From assembly GCA_016712865.1 (NCBI GenBank), contig JADJQH010000008.1, positions 372,001 to 436,000 of the forward strand: a DNA stretch of 64,000 nt, given 5' to 3'. This DNA comes from Dokdonella sp. GTDB taxonomy: Bacteria; Pseudomonadota; Gammaproteobacteria; Xanthomonadales; Rhodanobacteraceae. How positions within the stretch are numbered: position 1 is the stretch's first letter; every line of letters starts with the position of its first letter. The position numbers and the translations under genes are program-made. Positions 24,929 through 33,394 of the stretch are shown here, piece after piece. The notes below the pieces were generated by a model, which made no database searches, was not told where the DNA came from, and worked only from the letters and a program-made list of their open reading frames with translations.

Positions 24929-25843
24929 TCAAAACAGCTCTCCAACGCAACAGCGCAGGCTGCCGCCGGCCTTCTCGATTTCGGCCAGCGCCACGCTGCC
25001 GATGGAAAATCCGGCATGGTGCAGGATTGCGCGTTGCTCCGATTGCAATGAATTGGCAGCACGCTGGCTCATCCAGACGCGCTTCGGACTCAAGCTGATC
25101 ACGTTGGCGGCAAAGGACTGCTTTTGTTCGGCGCTGAGCCACACAACATGCTCCCCGTACAACGATGCAATGGCGCGCGCATCCTCGGCATCGGCAAATC
25201 CGGATTCGGCGATCACGGCCGCCCGGCCCGCCAGGATCGCCAACACGACATTGGTGTGGTACTCGCCATCAGCCAGTCGAAAGCAGTAGGTGAGACGCAA
25301 TCCAAACGCCGCGTGCATGGCGCGCGCCCCGGCCATGTCGCAGCGCTCGGAAAGCCCGCAATAGCCGATGCCACGGGCGCGGTCGATGACCAGTGATCCG
25401 GTCAGTTCGGCGACGAAATCGCCATCGGAGAGGTCGACGAGCTGGCGGCCAAGCAGCTTGGTGAACCAGGCGCGAATGTCGGACCGGCGCGTTTCGCGCT
25501 GGCGTACCGCATGGCGCATGCGTCCAACGATGAGGCGACCGGGCACGGTGGCAAACGCATTGTTTGGAAACACCCCATCCACGGCTTCCGGATCACCGGG
25601 AAAAGTGACGACTGGAACATCCTCGGCGATGCGGCGGGCCAGCTCGGCGTGTTCGGCCAGGGCAGCCAGCGGATCGGGTTGCTGCGCGAGGTCCATGTAG
25701 GCGTTGTCGGTGGCGGACTCTGCTGCCAGGGAAAAATTGGCCGGACTGACCAGATAGGCCGCTTCGGCCGTGGCGCCAAGGTTGATGGTCCAGGACTGCT
25801 GGCCGATGGCGCTCAGGAAATCGCGTGGATTGGTGACAATCAT
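24929..25843 (-). CDS. amidinotransferase/CtlX-like hydrolase
   Basis: 304 aa of the guanidine-modifying superfamily. Conserved elements: TDNAYMD near 45, GVFPNNAFAT, TGSLVIDRARGIGYCGLSERCD, GEYHTNVVLAI (catalytic His) and the late GGSLRCCVGE with the catalytic Cys. The pattern fits the CtlX group (citrulline utilisation hydrolase) within arginine deiminase-related proteins. Its start overlaps the tag gene end by 4 nt. Substrate assignment to citrulline is by family only. Confidence 0.78.
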   Translation of the reverse strand: MIVTNPRDFLSAIGQQSWTINLGATAEAAYLVSPANFSLAAESATDNAYMDLAQQPDPLAALAEHAELARRIAEDVPVVTFPGDPEAVDGVFPNNAFATVPGRLIVGRMRHAVRQRETRRSDIRAWFTKLLGRQLVDLSDGDFVAELTGSLVIDRARGIGYCGLSERCDMAGARAMHAAFGLRLTYCFRLADGEYHTNVVLAILAGRAAVIAESGFADAEDARAIASLYGEHVVWLSAEQKQSFAANVISLSPKRVWMSQRAANSLQSEQRAILHHAGFSIGSVALAEIEKAGGSLRCCVGELF

Positions 25844-26496
25844 GAGCGCCTTGGTTTGTCTGACCGTTGTGGGTGTCGGAAACAGTGTACGAGATGATCA
25901 TTGACCATGCCGGTGGCTTGCATGAATGCGTAGCAGATGGTCGAGCCGACAAAGCGGAATCCATGCGCGCGCAAGGCCTTGCTCATGGCATCGGATTCCG
26001 CGGTGCTGGCAGGAACATCCTGTGGTCGCTGCCAGTGGTTGAGCCGTGGAGTTCCCTTCACGAACGACCACAGCCAGGCATCGAGACTTCCGTGGCGCAC
26101 AATGATTTCGCGCGCGGCGCGGGCATTGTCCCTCGCGGAAAAGATTTTGAGGCGGTTGCGGATCAGTCCGCTATCTTCAAGCAGGGACTCCAGTTCCACG
26201 TCCGTCATGGCGGCAACGCGGGCAATCGAGAAATCGTGGAAGCGTTTGCGGTAGTGCGCCCGCTTGGCCAGCACGGTGCGCCAGCTGAGGCCAGCTTGCG
26301 CACCTTCGAGCACGAGGAATTCAAAGAGCGCGTCATCGCCGTGCAGGGGCACTCCCCATTCCTGATCATGGTAGCGACGGTAGCTCGCATCGGCGCCAGC
26401 CACTGTTGCCCACGGGCAACGCGGAAGGCCGTCGTCTGCCAGAGGCTCTTGCGGGACGGTCTGGCGCGTTGCTCCGGTTTTCCTGGATCCAGTCAC
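25840..26496 (-). CDS. tag: DNA-3-methyladenine glycosylase I
   Basis: 218 aa. Family hallmarks: PRCPWATVAGADASYRRYHDQEWG with the first zinc Cys and His, LVLEGAQAGLSW, and near the end a conserved HGFRFVGSTICYAFMQATGMVNDH zinc/His region. It excises 3-methyladenine from alkylated DNA, leaving an abasic site. It overlaps its upstream neighbour by 4 nt and the downstream CtlX-like gene by 4 nt, forming a three-gene unit. Confidence 0.96.
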   Translation of the reverse strand: MTGSRKTGATRQTVPQEPLADDGLPRCPWATVAGADASYRRYHDQEWGVPLHGDDALFEFLVLEGAQAGLSWRTVLAKRAHYRKRFHDFSIARVAAMTDVELESLLEDSGLIRNRLKIFSARDNARAAREIIVRHGSLDAWLWSFVKGTPRLNHWQRPQDVPASTAESDAMSKALRAHGFRFVGSTICYAFMQATGMVNDHLVHCFRHPQRSDKPRRS

Positions 26497-27476
26497 GCGC
26501 CCGTCGCCGTCCAGGGCAGCTTGTCGAGATCCACATTGCCGCCACTGAGGATCAGGCCAATGCGTTGACCCGCGAATTGATCGCGGTTGGCCAGCACGGC
26601 GGCCAGCACGGTGGCCGCGGACGGCTCGACAAGCAACTTCAAGCGTTGCCAGACCAAGCGCATGGCCGAGATCGTGGCATCGTCGCTGACGGTAAGCACC
26701 TGCACGCGATGTTGCCGGATGATGTGCAGATTGATGGTGCCGACCAGGGCACGCAATCCATCGCAGATCGTGTCGGGTTCGAAACTGGCAACACGTTCAC
26801 CGCGCTGCAGGGATGTCCAGGTGTCCGCAGCGCCTGCGGGCTCTGCCGCCAGTACGCGCAGGGAGGGAGCCATTGCGGCGGCGGCAATGGCAGTGCCGCT
26901 GATCAGGCCGCCGCCACCCACCGGCGCGATCAATGCGTCCAGTGCGGGCACCTGGCCGAGAAATTCCAGCGCGGCAGTTCCCTGGCCGGCAATGACGGCA
27001 GGATCCGTGTAGGGGTGCACAAGGGTGGCGCCGGTTTGCCCGCGCACCGCCTCGGCGGTTTGCTCGCGGGCGGCGAGCGTGGGCGCACAGCGGTGCAATG
27101 TGGCGCCATAGGCTTCGATAGCGTCGATCTTGCTTTGCACCGCGCCATCGGGAATGACCACATGCGCAGGAATGCCGCGTGTCCGTGCAGCCAGCGCAAG
27201 GGCGGCCCCGTGATTACCCGATGAATGCGTGACAACACCGCGCGAAGCCATTGCCTGGGGAAGCGACCACACGGCATTGCACGCGCCGCGAAACTTGAAG
27301 GCGCCGGCACGCTGCAGGTTTTCGCACTTGAACAGCAGTTCGGCGCCTGCCAACTGGTCGATTGATGTCGAGCGGAATACCGGGGTGACCTGGGCAAGCC
27401 CGCGAATGCGCTCGGCAGCCTGTTCGATCGCGGCAAATCGCGGGATGTCGGGAAACGTCTGTGCGGGCTGGGTCAT
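26493..27476 (-). CDS. PLP-dependent threonine/serine dehydratase or serine racemase-like enzyme
   Basis: 327 aa, fold type II. The PLP lysine lies in FKFRGACNAV (preceded by ENLQRAGA), the SSGNHGAALA loop binds the substrate carboxylate, and GGGGLISG is the phosphate-binding Gly-rich loop. It lacks the C-terminal ACT-like regulatory domain of biosynthetic IlvA, so it is a catabolic-type dehydratase or a serine racemase; the sequence alone does not separate these. First gene of the tag-containing unit. Confidence 0.88.
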   Translation of the reverse strand: MTQPAQTFPDIPRFAAIEQAAERIRGLAQVTPVFRSTSIDQLAGAELLFKCENLQRAGAFKFRGACNAVWSLPQAMASRGVVTHSSGNHGAALALAARTRGIPAHVVIPDGAVQSKIDAIEAYGATLHRCAPTLAAREQTAEAVRGQTGATLVHPYTDPAVIAGQGTAALEFLGQVPALDALIAPVGGGGLISGTAIAAAAMAPSLRVLAAEPAGAADTWTSLQRGERVASFEPDTICDGLRALVGTINLHIIRQHRVQVLTVSDDATISAMRLVWQRLKLLVEPSAATVLAAVLANRDQFAGQRIGLILSGGNVDLDKLPWTATGA

Positions 27477-27689
27477 CGGGAGATTCTCGGCTGTCGTTCA
27501 ACCACAGGGCTCAATCCTAACGTTTGCAAGCGGCCGCGGTGACGTTGCGATTCGATTGTTGCTGTCGGTCAATCTTCAGCTGAACAGAACCGGCTACTGA
27601 ACGAATGCTCACGCAGAGCTTGAATCCCCGTGCCAGAGGGGGCATGTTGCCAAGGAAGATCCAGAGTCGGATCCGACCCGGAGAGTGTC

Positions 27690-28316
27690 ATGTCGCGCCC
27701 CATCCTGACCACACTGATTGCTCTGGCCCTTGCCGGTTGCGCGAGCCAGGGGAATTACTACCGATACGACACCGGCGGTGACTACTACACGGGAGCCTCC
27801 GGCCCGGACGTTGTCCTGCAAAGCTCGCCTTATTACGGCGGCTTCGGTTTTTCGCATGGTTTTGGTTACGGCCCGGGCTTCGGCTACGGCTTTGGCCATG
27901 GTTACGGTTATGGTTACGGCGCCTATTCCCCATGGGGTTTCGGATACCCGCCCATCTACTGGTGGCCGGATTACTCCGTGGACAATGGCGCGCTCCGCCA
28001 GAATCGGGTCGAGCGGGAGCGCTCCGAGCGCAGCGCACTGGTCTGGCGACCGACCGTTGCGGCGCCACGCAACATGGAACTTGATGCCTGGCGGCGCGGC
28101 CAGCAACCGCCCAATCGATTCGACCGCCAGGCTAATGACTCGCTGCACAGGCCAGTCACGGGATTTCAGGACTCCCGTCCAGCGCGCGTGATCCGAACAG
28201 CACCCCAGGAAACGTTTTCGCGCTCATCTGACTCTGCGCCGGGGATGCACTCTGGCGGCGTGACCGCGCCGATGCAACGCATGCCGGCAAGCCAGCCGGT
28301 GCCGCGCAAGCAATAA
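27690..28316 (+). CDS. glycine/tyrosine-rich lipoprotein
   Basis: 208 aa from the ATG at 27690. The signal ends in a lipobox, LALAGC, at about 12-17. Residues about 50-95 are a low-complexity run of GY, GF and FG dipeptides, and the rest is basic, Pro/Arg-rich and apparently disordered. No catalytic domain. Related Gly/Tyr-rich lipoproteins occur in many Xanthomonadales but have no assigned role. A strong terminator follows at once. Confidence 0.75.
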   Translation: MSRPILTTLIALALAGCASQGNYYRYDTGGDYYTGASGPDVVLQSSPYYGGFGFSHGFGYGPGFGYGFGHGYGYGYGAYSPWGFGYPPIYWWPDYSVDNGALRQNRVERERSERSALVWRPTVAAPRNMELDAWRRGQQPPNRFDRQANDSLHRPVTGFQDSRPARVIRTAPQETFSRSSDSAPGMHSGGVTAPMQRMPASQPVPRKQ

Positions 28317-28341
28317 AAAACCGCGCTTTCGCGCGGTTTTT
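28314..28341. terminator. bidirectional intrinsic terminator
   Basis: A run of six A, then CCGCGC-TTTC-GCGCGG, then a run of five T. The 6-bp GC stem with A and T tails works in both directions: it ends the lipoprotein gene on the plus strand and could end the small minus-strand gene at 28379. Confidence 0.88.
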
Positions 28342-28378
28342 CGGGTGACACCCCAACGTCTCAGCCAAGCATGGACGT

Positions 28379-28576
28379 TCAGGCCGGGAGGCGGCTGAGC
28401 GCTTCGTTGATGCGGGCGCGGCGGGTTTCCAATTGCTGGATCTGCGAAGTAGCCAAATCCAGGGCAGAGGTGTCGCGCATGTCCTGCATTGCCATTTCCA
28501 GGCGGCCAAGTTCGATCATGAGATCGTGGCGGAGGAACAAGGGGTTGACGCTCATGGTGGCGATACTGGAGATCAT
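28379..28576 (-). CDS. small helical protein of unknown function
   Basis: 65 aa from the ATG at 28576 (GGAG ribosome site about 10 bases before); a longer in-frame start at 28816 adds Arg-rich sequence that does not look coding. The sequence is helical throughout (MIELGRLEMAMQDMRD, then LDLATSQIQQLETRRARINEALSRL), suggesting a coiled coil or small dimer. No family recognised. Stands alone, facing the terminator. Confidence 0.55.
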   Translation of the reverse strand: MISSIATMSVNPLFLRHDLMIELGRLEMAMQDMRDTSALDLATSQIQQLETRRARINEALSRLPA

Positions 28577-28826
28577 GGCTTGGCACTCCGTTGGGGTTGG
28601 GTGGCTTGATTGAATACGTAGCAAGGCCCGTGCCAACCCGCCTGGAATGCGGAAAAAATCCGAAATCGTGGATCCCGATCTGTCAAACCTGACAGTGTCT
28701 GTCGCTTGCTGACCGCGGCTGATCGAGTACAGCCCGCCTCGCCGCTTTACCGCGATTTCGGTCACAGTCTGCCATTCGTTGTTACCGATATCGTGGCGTG
28801 GACTCCGCAAACGCACGTGCCGCGCC

Positions 28827-28832
28827 TATAAT
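28827..28832 (+). promoter_or_regulatory. perfect TATAAT -10 element
   Basis: TATAAT lies at the start of the 28577-29255 gene-free stretch and reads toward the hairpin-rich region. No good -35 is seen at 16-18 bases upstream, so the promoter call is tentative. Confidence 0.4.
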
Positions 28833-28839
28833 CGCGCCG

Positions 28840-29080
28840 TCAGCGCAGGCAGGCTTCACTGGCGGAAGCAACCAGTCAATCTGGCGCCCGGCATCATGGT
28901 CCTCTTGGATTCCCCCCTGTTCCTAAGACCGCCGGGCGCCAGTCTTCTGTGCGCCGGCACCATTGCGGTGCGTACCCGGAGTCTGCAAGGGAAAGGTGCA
29001 TCCTCCCACCGGCACGCGGCCAGCCCCTGAATTCCGACCTTCGGCGTGCTCGCAAACGCCTAGCGCCGGTGGGAGTGCGG
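28840..29080 (+). ncRNA. candidate structured RNA upstream of mnmG
   Basis: No convincing gene lies in 28577-29255. Instead there are several exact inverted repeats in series: ACTGG/CCAGT (28858-28876), a 12-bp CTGGCGCCCGGC arm (28881-28892) paired with 28931-28942, GCACC/GGTGC (28957-28971), and an 11-bp CTCCCACCGGC arm (29003-29013) paired with 29065-29075 that encloses GGCGT/ACGCC (29043-29060). A TATAAT precedes them. It lacks the conserved cores of RNase P, tmRNA and SRP RNA. It could be a trans-acting RNA, a leader of mnmG, or decayed palindromic repeats. Confidence 0.35.
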
Positions 29081-29255
29081 ATGGGGTACAGCAGGTTCCG
29101 TGCCAACTTCGCATTATCGGGCGCGAGCCGAAAACTGATTCCTTGTCTTGGCTCGCCGCCACAGGTTGCCTGTAACCATGGTGAAAATTGCGCCGTCAGA
29201 CGCGGCGCGCGCTACGCGATAAAATTGCCCGCTATTCCCGGAGATCCGACAGGAA

Positions 29256-31142
29256 ATGTCATCCCCAGCTTTCAACCGCTTCGATGTGATCGTGATTGGC
29301 GGAGGCCATGCGGGCACCGAGGCTGCGCTTGCCGCGGCTCGCTCGGGCGCAACCACCTTGTTGCTCAGCCACAGCATCGAGACCATCGGCCAGATGAGTT
29401 GCAACCCCGCGATCGGTGGCATCGGCAAGGGTCACCTGGTGCGGGAGATCGATGCCCTGGGTGGCGCCATGGCCCACGCTGCAGATCGCGCAGGCATCCA
29501 GTGGCGAACCCTCAATGCGTCCAAGGGGCCGGCGGTGCGCGCCACGCGCTGCCAGGCCGATCGCGTGCTCTACAAGGCGGCGATCCGCGCAATCCTCGAA
29601 GCCGAACCCAATCTGAGATTGTTCCAGCAGGCCGTCGATGACCTGATCATCGAGAACGGTCGCATCAGCGGTGCACGAACCCAGTCCGGGCTGACTTTCC
29701 ATGCGCCCAGCGTGGTGCTCACCGTGGGCACCTTCCTGGCGGGCAGGATCCACATCGGCATGACGCATCATCCGGGCGGCCGAGCCGGGGATGCGCCGGC
29801 CATGCGCTTGGCCGAGCGCATGCGCGAACTGCCCATTGCCGTTGATCGCCTGAAGACCGGCACGCCACCGCGCATCGATGGCCGCAGCATCGACTACTCG
29901 GGCCTGGAAGAGCAGGCCGGAGATGATCCGGCGCCGGTGTTCTCGTTCATGGGCTCGCGCGGGGAACATCCGCGCCAGGTCAGTTGCTGGATCACGCACA
30001 CCAGTGCGCGCACGCACGAGATCATTCGCGCCGGTTTGGGGCAATCGCCGCTGTTTACCGGGCAGATCGAGGGTGTCGGTCCGCGCTATTGTCCATCCAT
30101 TGAAGACAAGGTCGTGCGTTTCGCCGGCAAGGAGTCGCATCAGATCTTCATCGAGCCGGAAGGCCTGGACAGCTACGAGATCTACCCGAACGGCATTTCC
30201 ACATCGTTGCCATTTGACGTGCAACTGGATCTGGTTCGTTCCATCCGTGGATTCGAGAATGCGCACATCACCCGCCCGGGCTATGCCATCGAGTACGACT
30301 ACTTCGATCCGCGCGGACTCAAGCCTTCGCTGGAAAGCAAGGTCATCGAAGGTCTCTACTTCGCGGGCCAGATCAATGGCACCACGGGCTACGAGGAGGC
30401 CGCGGCACAAGGGCTGGTCGCGGGTTTGAATGCCTCGCGCGCCACGCGTGGACTGGAGCCGTGGTCGCCACGACGCGACCAGGCCTATATCGGCGTTCTC
30501 ATCGACGATCTCACCACCAATGGCACGATCGAGCCGTACCGTATGTTCACCTCGCGTGCCGAATACCGCCTGCACCTGCGCGAAGACAATGCCGACCAGC
30601 GCCTGACGGCCATCGGCCATGAGCTTGGCTGTGTCACTGCCGAGCGATACGAACAGGTGCGTCGCAAGCAGGATGCCGTGGCTCGCGAGCAGTCGCGCCT
30701 GCGCGCACTGTGGGTGACCCCGGGCAATGCGCTGGGGCGAGCCTTCGAGTCACGAACCGGTATCGGCGTTACCCGCGACTCAAGTGCGCTGGACCTGTTG
30801 CGACGGCCCGAGCTCGACTACGCGATCCTCAATTCGGTGCAGGGCATCGGCCCCGGCGTGGATGAGCCGGAGATTGCCGCGCAAGTCGAAATAGCCTGCA
30901 AGTACGAAGGCTATCTGGAACGCCAGCGTGAAGAAATCGAGCGCAGCCGTCGCCACGAGTCAACGGCAATACCGGTTCAATTCAACTATGACGAAGTACG
31001 CGGCCTCTCGGCGGAAGTGTTGATCAAGCTCAAGGCATCCCTGCCCACGACCATTGGCCAGGCGCAACGCATCAGCGGGGTGACACCGGCGGCAATTTCC
31101 CTGCTGCTGGTGCATTTGCGCCGTGGCAGGCATGTGGCCTGA
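29256..31142 (+). CDS. mnmG: tRNA uridine-5-carboxymethylaminomethyl(34) synthesis enzyme MnmG
   Basis: 628 aa, normal length. FAD-binding [19 protein letters not shown] at about 10-28, the strongly conserved [23 protein letters not shown], and later [14 protein letters not shown] and [22 protein letters not shown]. The C-terminal helical domain that binds MnmE and tRNA is complete. With MnmE it modifies the wobble uridine of several tRNAs. Start at 29256 behind AGGAA. A hairpin terminator follows. Confidence 0.98.
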   Translation: MSSPAFNRFDVIVIGGGHAGTEAALAAARSGATTLLLSHSIETIGQMSCNPAIGGIGKGHLVREIDALGGAMAHAADRAGIQWRTLNASKGPAVRATRCQADRVLYKAAIRAILEAEPNLRLFQQAVDDLIIENGRISGARTQSGLTFHAPSVVLTVGTFLAGRIHIGMTHHPGGRAGDAPAMRLAERMRELPIAVDRLKTGTPPRIDGRSIDYSGLEEQAGDDPAPVFSFMGSRGEHPRQVSCWITHTSARTHEIIRAGLGQSPLFTGQIEGVGPRYCPSIEDKVVRFAGKESHQIFIEPEGLDSYEIYPNGISTSLPFDVQLDLVRSIRGFENAHITRPGYAIEYDYFDPRGLKPSLESKVIEGLYFAGQINGTTGYEEAAAQGLVAGLNASRATRGLEPWSPRRDQAYIGVLIDDLTTNGTIEPYRMFTSRAEYRLHLREDNADQRLTAIGHELGCVTAERYEQVRRKQDAVAREQSRLRALWVTPGNALGRAFESRTGIGVTRDSSALDLLRRPELDYAILNSVQGIGPGVDEPEIAAQVEIACKYEGYLERQREEIERSRRHESTAIPVQFNYDEVRGLSAEVLIKLKASLPTTIGQAQRISGVTPAAISLLLVHLRRGRHVA

Positions 31143-31196
31143 TCCAGCGTTTGCAGGCGGGCAGCGTCATTCGCACATTGCCGTTTGCATGAAAGC

Positions 31197-31222
31197 AAAA
31201 GGCCGGCGATGCCGGCCTTTCT
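31197..31222. terminator. intrinsic terminator after mnmG
   Basis: AAAAGGCCGGC-GAT-GCCGGCCTTTCTT: a 9-bp stem with a 3-base loop and a short T-rich tail on the plus strand. The A-rich left side also lets it serve the convergent lipoprotein gene. Confidence 0.85.
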
Positions 31223-31243
31223 TGTTGCGCGGGGATCGGGCAA

Positions 31244-32104
31244 TCAGCGCTTTTTCGGCATCTTGGGCTGCGCCATGGCAAAGGCCTTCATTGCATCGTC
31301 GTAGTACTTCTGTGCTTCCTCGGGAGTGAACGTCTCGCCGCCACCGCGTTCATTGAGGATCAGCTGTCCGTTCTCGTCCCAGCCCAGTCGGCTATTGGCG
31401 CGTCCCTTGACCAGCAGGGCCATCGGTTTGTCGTTGAGGAACGCGTACTCGACGTTCGAACGTACCGCTGTATCGCCCTCGCCCAGCTCGGTATTGACGC
31501 GCATGAAGCGCAGCCTGTTGCCCGGCTCGACAAAACCATCCCAGGCGACCGACAGATCGCCATCGAGGAAGGCATCCTGGATGCGCCGCATGCCACCGAT
31601 ATGGTTCTTCAGCTTGTTGAAGTCCGCCTTCAGGAGCTCGCCAGGGGTGGCTTCGGCATTGAGAACAATCTTGATGTCCGAGCCGGCGCCACCGGTGAGC
31701 ACCGGCGCCTGCAGCGCCTGTGTGTAGTGCCGCTCGCCATCGGTGATTTCCACGTTCACGACATAAACACGCGTGCGGTCAATGCCCGCCGGGTTCATCG
31801 GCAAGCGGAAGCTGTAGGGAGGCTGGCTGGTGAGGTCTTCGTTGTGTGTTGCCAACGCCACTTCCTGCTGGGCGACATCCACCAATTGCACGCTCAACTT
31901 TGCACCCGGGTTGATCACTGCCGGTTCGCGCAAACTGATGGTGCCGGTGATCTCGCTCGGAATCGGCGCATCCACGCCTTGGGGCGCGGCGGCAGGAGCC
32001 TCATTGCTGGCCGCCGTGCCGGCAGCAGGGGCTGACGGGTTGCGTGAATCGCAACCTGCGAGTGCAGCCAACACGATCAATCCGGTGGCGATGGGCTTCA
32101 ACAT
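31244..32104 (-). CDS. YbaY/YscW-like lipoprotein
   Basis: 286 aa. Lipobox LAALAGC ends the signal. After an Ala-rich tether, residues about 50-150 (ITGTISLREPAVINPGAKLSVQLVDVAQQE...YSFRLPMNPAGIDRTRVYVVNVEI) form the YbaY/YscW (type III secretion pilotin-like) beta domain. A second, helical part of about 120 aa with GWDENGQLILNERGGGE is not recognised. Probably an outer-membrane-associated lipoprotein; no secretion genes are nearby, so a pilotin role is not supported. Confidence 0.75.
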   Translation of the reverse strand: MLKPIATGLIVLAALAGCDSRNPSAPAAGTAASNEAPAAAPQGVDAPIPSEITGTISLREPAVINPGAKLSVQLVDVAQQEVALATHNEDLTSQPPYSFRLPMNPAGIDRTRVYVVNVEITDGERHYTQALQAPVLTGGAGSDIKIVLNAEATPGELLKADFNKLKNHIGGMRRIQDAFLDGDLSVAWDGFVEPGNRLRFMRVNTELGEGDTAVRSNVEYAFLNDKPMALLVKGRANSRLGWDENGQLILNERGGGETFTPEEAQKYYDDAMKAFAMAQPKMPKKR

Positions 32105-32243
32105 GGTCTAGTCCTCAGGATACAACAAACGAAAGATATCGTAGATCGGCCGTGCAGGGGTAATGCCGGGAGTTAACGGGCATCGGTCGAAATTGGGGTG
32201 AGCTGGATCGGCATTCTTTTCCGTGAACGCTCGCGGGCCGAAA

Positions 32244-32272
32244 ACAATAATGCTCCGGCGTGATGTAATCAA
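32244..32272 (-). promoter_or_regulatory. candidate sigma-70 promoter for the YbaY-like lipoprotein
   Basis: On the minus strand TTGATT, 17 bases, TATTGT, pointing toward the lipoprotein start about 140 bases on. The surrounding 32105-32418 gap (314 bp) shows no gene I can support; an 85-aa minus frame at 32108-32365 has no family-like sequence. Confidence 0.35.
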
Positions 32273-32418
32273 TCGTCGGAAACGTGATTTTCCGTCATAT
32301 GCCCGGCCTGGGCGCATGCCGGCATCGGCCCCCGCATTCCGCAATTCATCGGGCATGAGCGACATGCATCAGCCGGCAAATGACCACTTTCAGCACCTGG
32401 CAAAGGCGGTTCACGGCA

Positions 32419-33321
32419 TCAAGCCAGCGCAGAGCAGACCTGGTTGCGCCCGCTTTGTTTTGCCCGGTACAACTGGGCATCCGCGGCGCGCATGAAGTCG
32501 CCGGTGCTGGTCATCCCGGCTTGCCACTCGGCCACGCCAACGCTGATGGTGATTCGCTTCACCTCGTTGTCGAGGTTGAACTCGAGTTCGGACAAGGCAA
32601 GGCGCAGGCTGTTGGCAAATGTCACCGCACGCGCCAGTTCATGCTCGGGCAACACCAGGGCAAATTCCTCGCCGCCGATGCGGGCCACGATGAAATCCTC
32701 ACGGGCGTGTCCGCGCAGCGCCAGTGCGACCTTCTTCAGCACGATGTCACCATTCGGATGGCCGTATTCGTCGTTGATGGCCTTGAAGTGATCGAGGTCG
32801 ATGATGAGCAGGGCAAGCGGACGCTTGTGGTTCATCGCGCGCACGATTTCCCGGTCCATCATCTCGAGGAATTGCCGGCGGTTGTAGAGGTCGGTCAAGG
32901 GGTCGGCGGTAGCCAGTTGGTACAGCTCTTCGTGGTAGCGGGCTTCGACGGAGGAGCGATCCATGAACTTGAGCACGCAGCTGCCCACCGAAATATGATC
33001 GCCATCCTTCAACTCCGCCTCGATGATCGGCTGGTCATTGAGGAAGGTCTTGTTTGTCGAGTCGAGGTCCTTGATCCGGTAGCCGGCCGGTTCCCGCGTG
33101 ATGCGGCAGTGGGCCCGCGACACGCTGCGTTCGACGATCTGGAAATCCGCCTCCGGAGCACGTCCGATCACCAGGGGATTTTCGCCCAGGTTGATGCGCT
33201 GGCCCAGGCGTTGGCCCTGCAAAACCACAAGACAGGCGGGTACCTCGCCAGCACCGAAGCGCCGCTGTGGCTGCATGGTGCGGCGCTGCGTGGTGCTGGC
33301 GTCGTAGTTGCGCCCACTCAT
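32419..33321 (-). CDS. FHA-GGDEF diguanylate cyclase
   Basis: 300 aa from the ATG at 33321 (AAGGA ribosome site); the in-frame extension upstream is not conserved-looking. Residues about 30-110 are an FHA phosphothreonine-binding domain (VIGRAPEADFQIVERSVSRAHCRI, DLDSTNKTFLND). About 135-300 are a GGDEF domain with active site GGEEF, preceded by DPLTDLYNRR and DLDHFKAINDEYGH. It should make c-di-GMP and be directed by a phosphorylated partner, presumably from a Ser/Thr kinase elsewhere. No RxxD inhibitory site is evident just before GGEEF. Confidence 0.93.
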   Translation of the reverse strand: MSGRNYDASTTQRRTMQPQRRFGAGEVPACLVVLQGQRLGQRINLGENPLVIGRAPEADFQIVERSVSRAHCRITREPAGYRIKDLDSTNKTFLNDQPIIEAELKDGDHISVGSCVLKFMDRSSVEARYHEELYQLATADPLTDLYNRRQFLEMMDREIVRAMNHKRPLALLIIDLDHFKAINDEYGHPNGDIVLKKVALALRGHAREDFIVARIGGEEFALVLPEHELARAVTFANSLRLALSELEFNLDNEVKRITISVGVAEWQAGMTSTGDFMRAADAQLYRAKQSGRNQVCSALA

Positions 33322-33394
33322 TGAGCAATCCTTTTCAGAAGGAAGGCCGAAGCACGTCGAGGGTTCAGGTCCCTGCCGGCAGGATTCTACGCGA

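Noticed and set aside
28858-28880. SRP RNA-like CGGAAGCA motif
   Set aside because: Only a few bases agree with the GGAAGCAGCC core of 4.5S RNA; the symmetric domain IV loop is absent. RNase P (GAGGAAAGTCC) and tmRNA ends are also absent.
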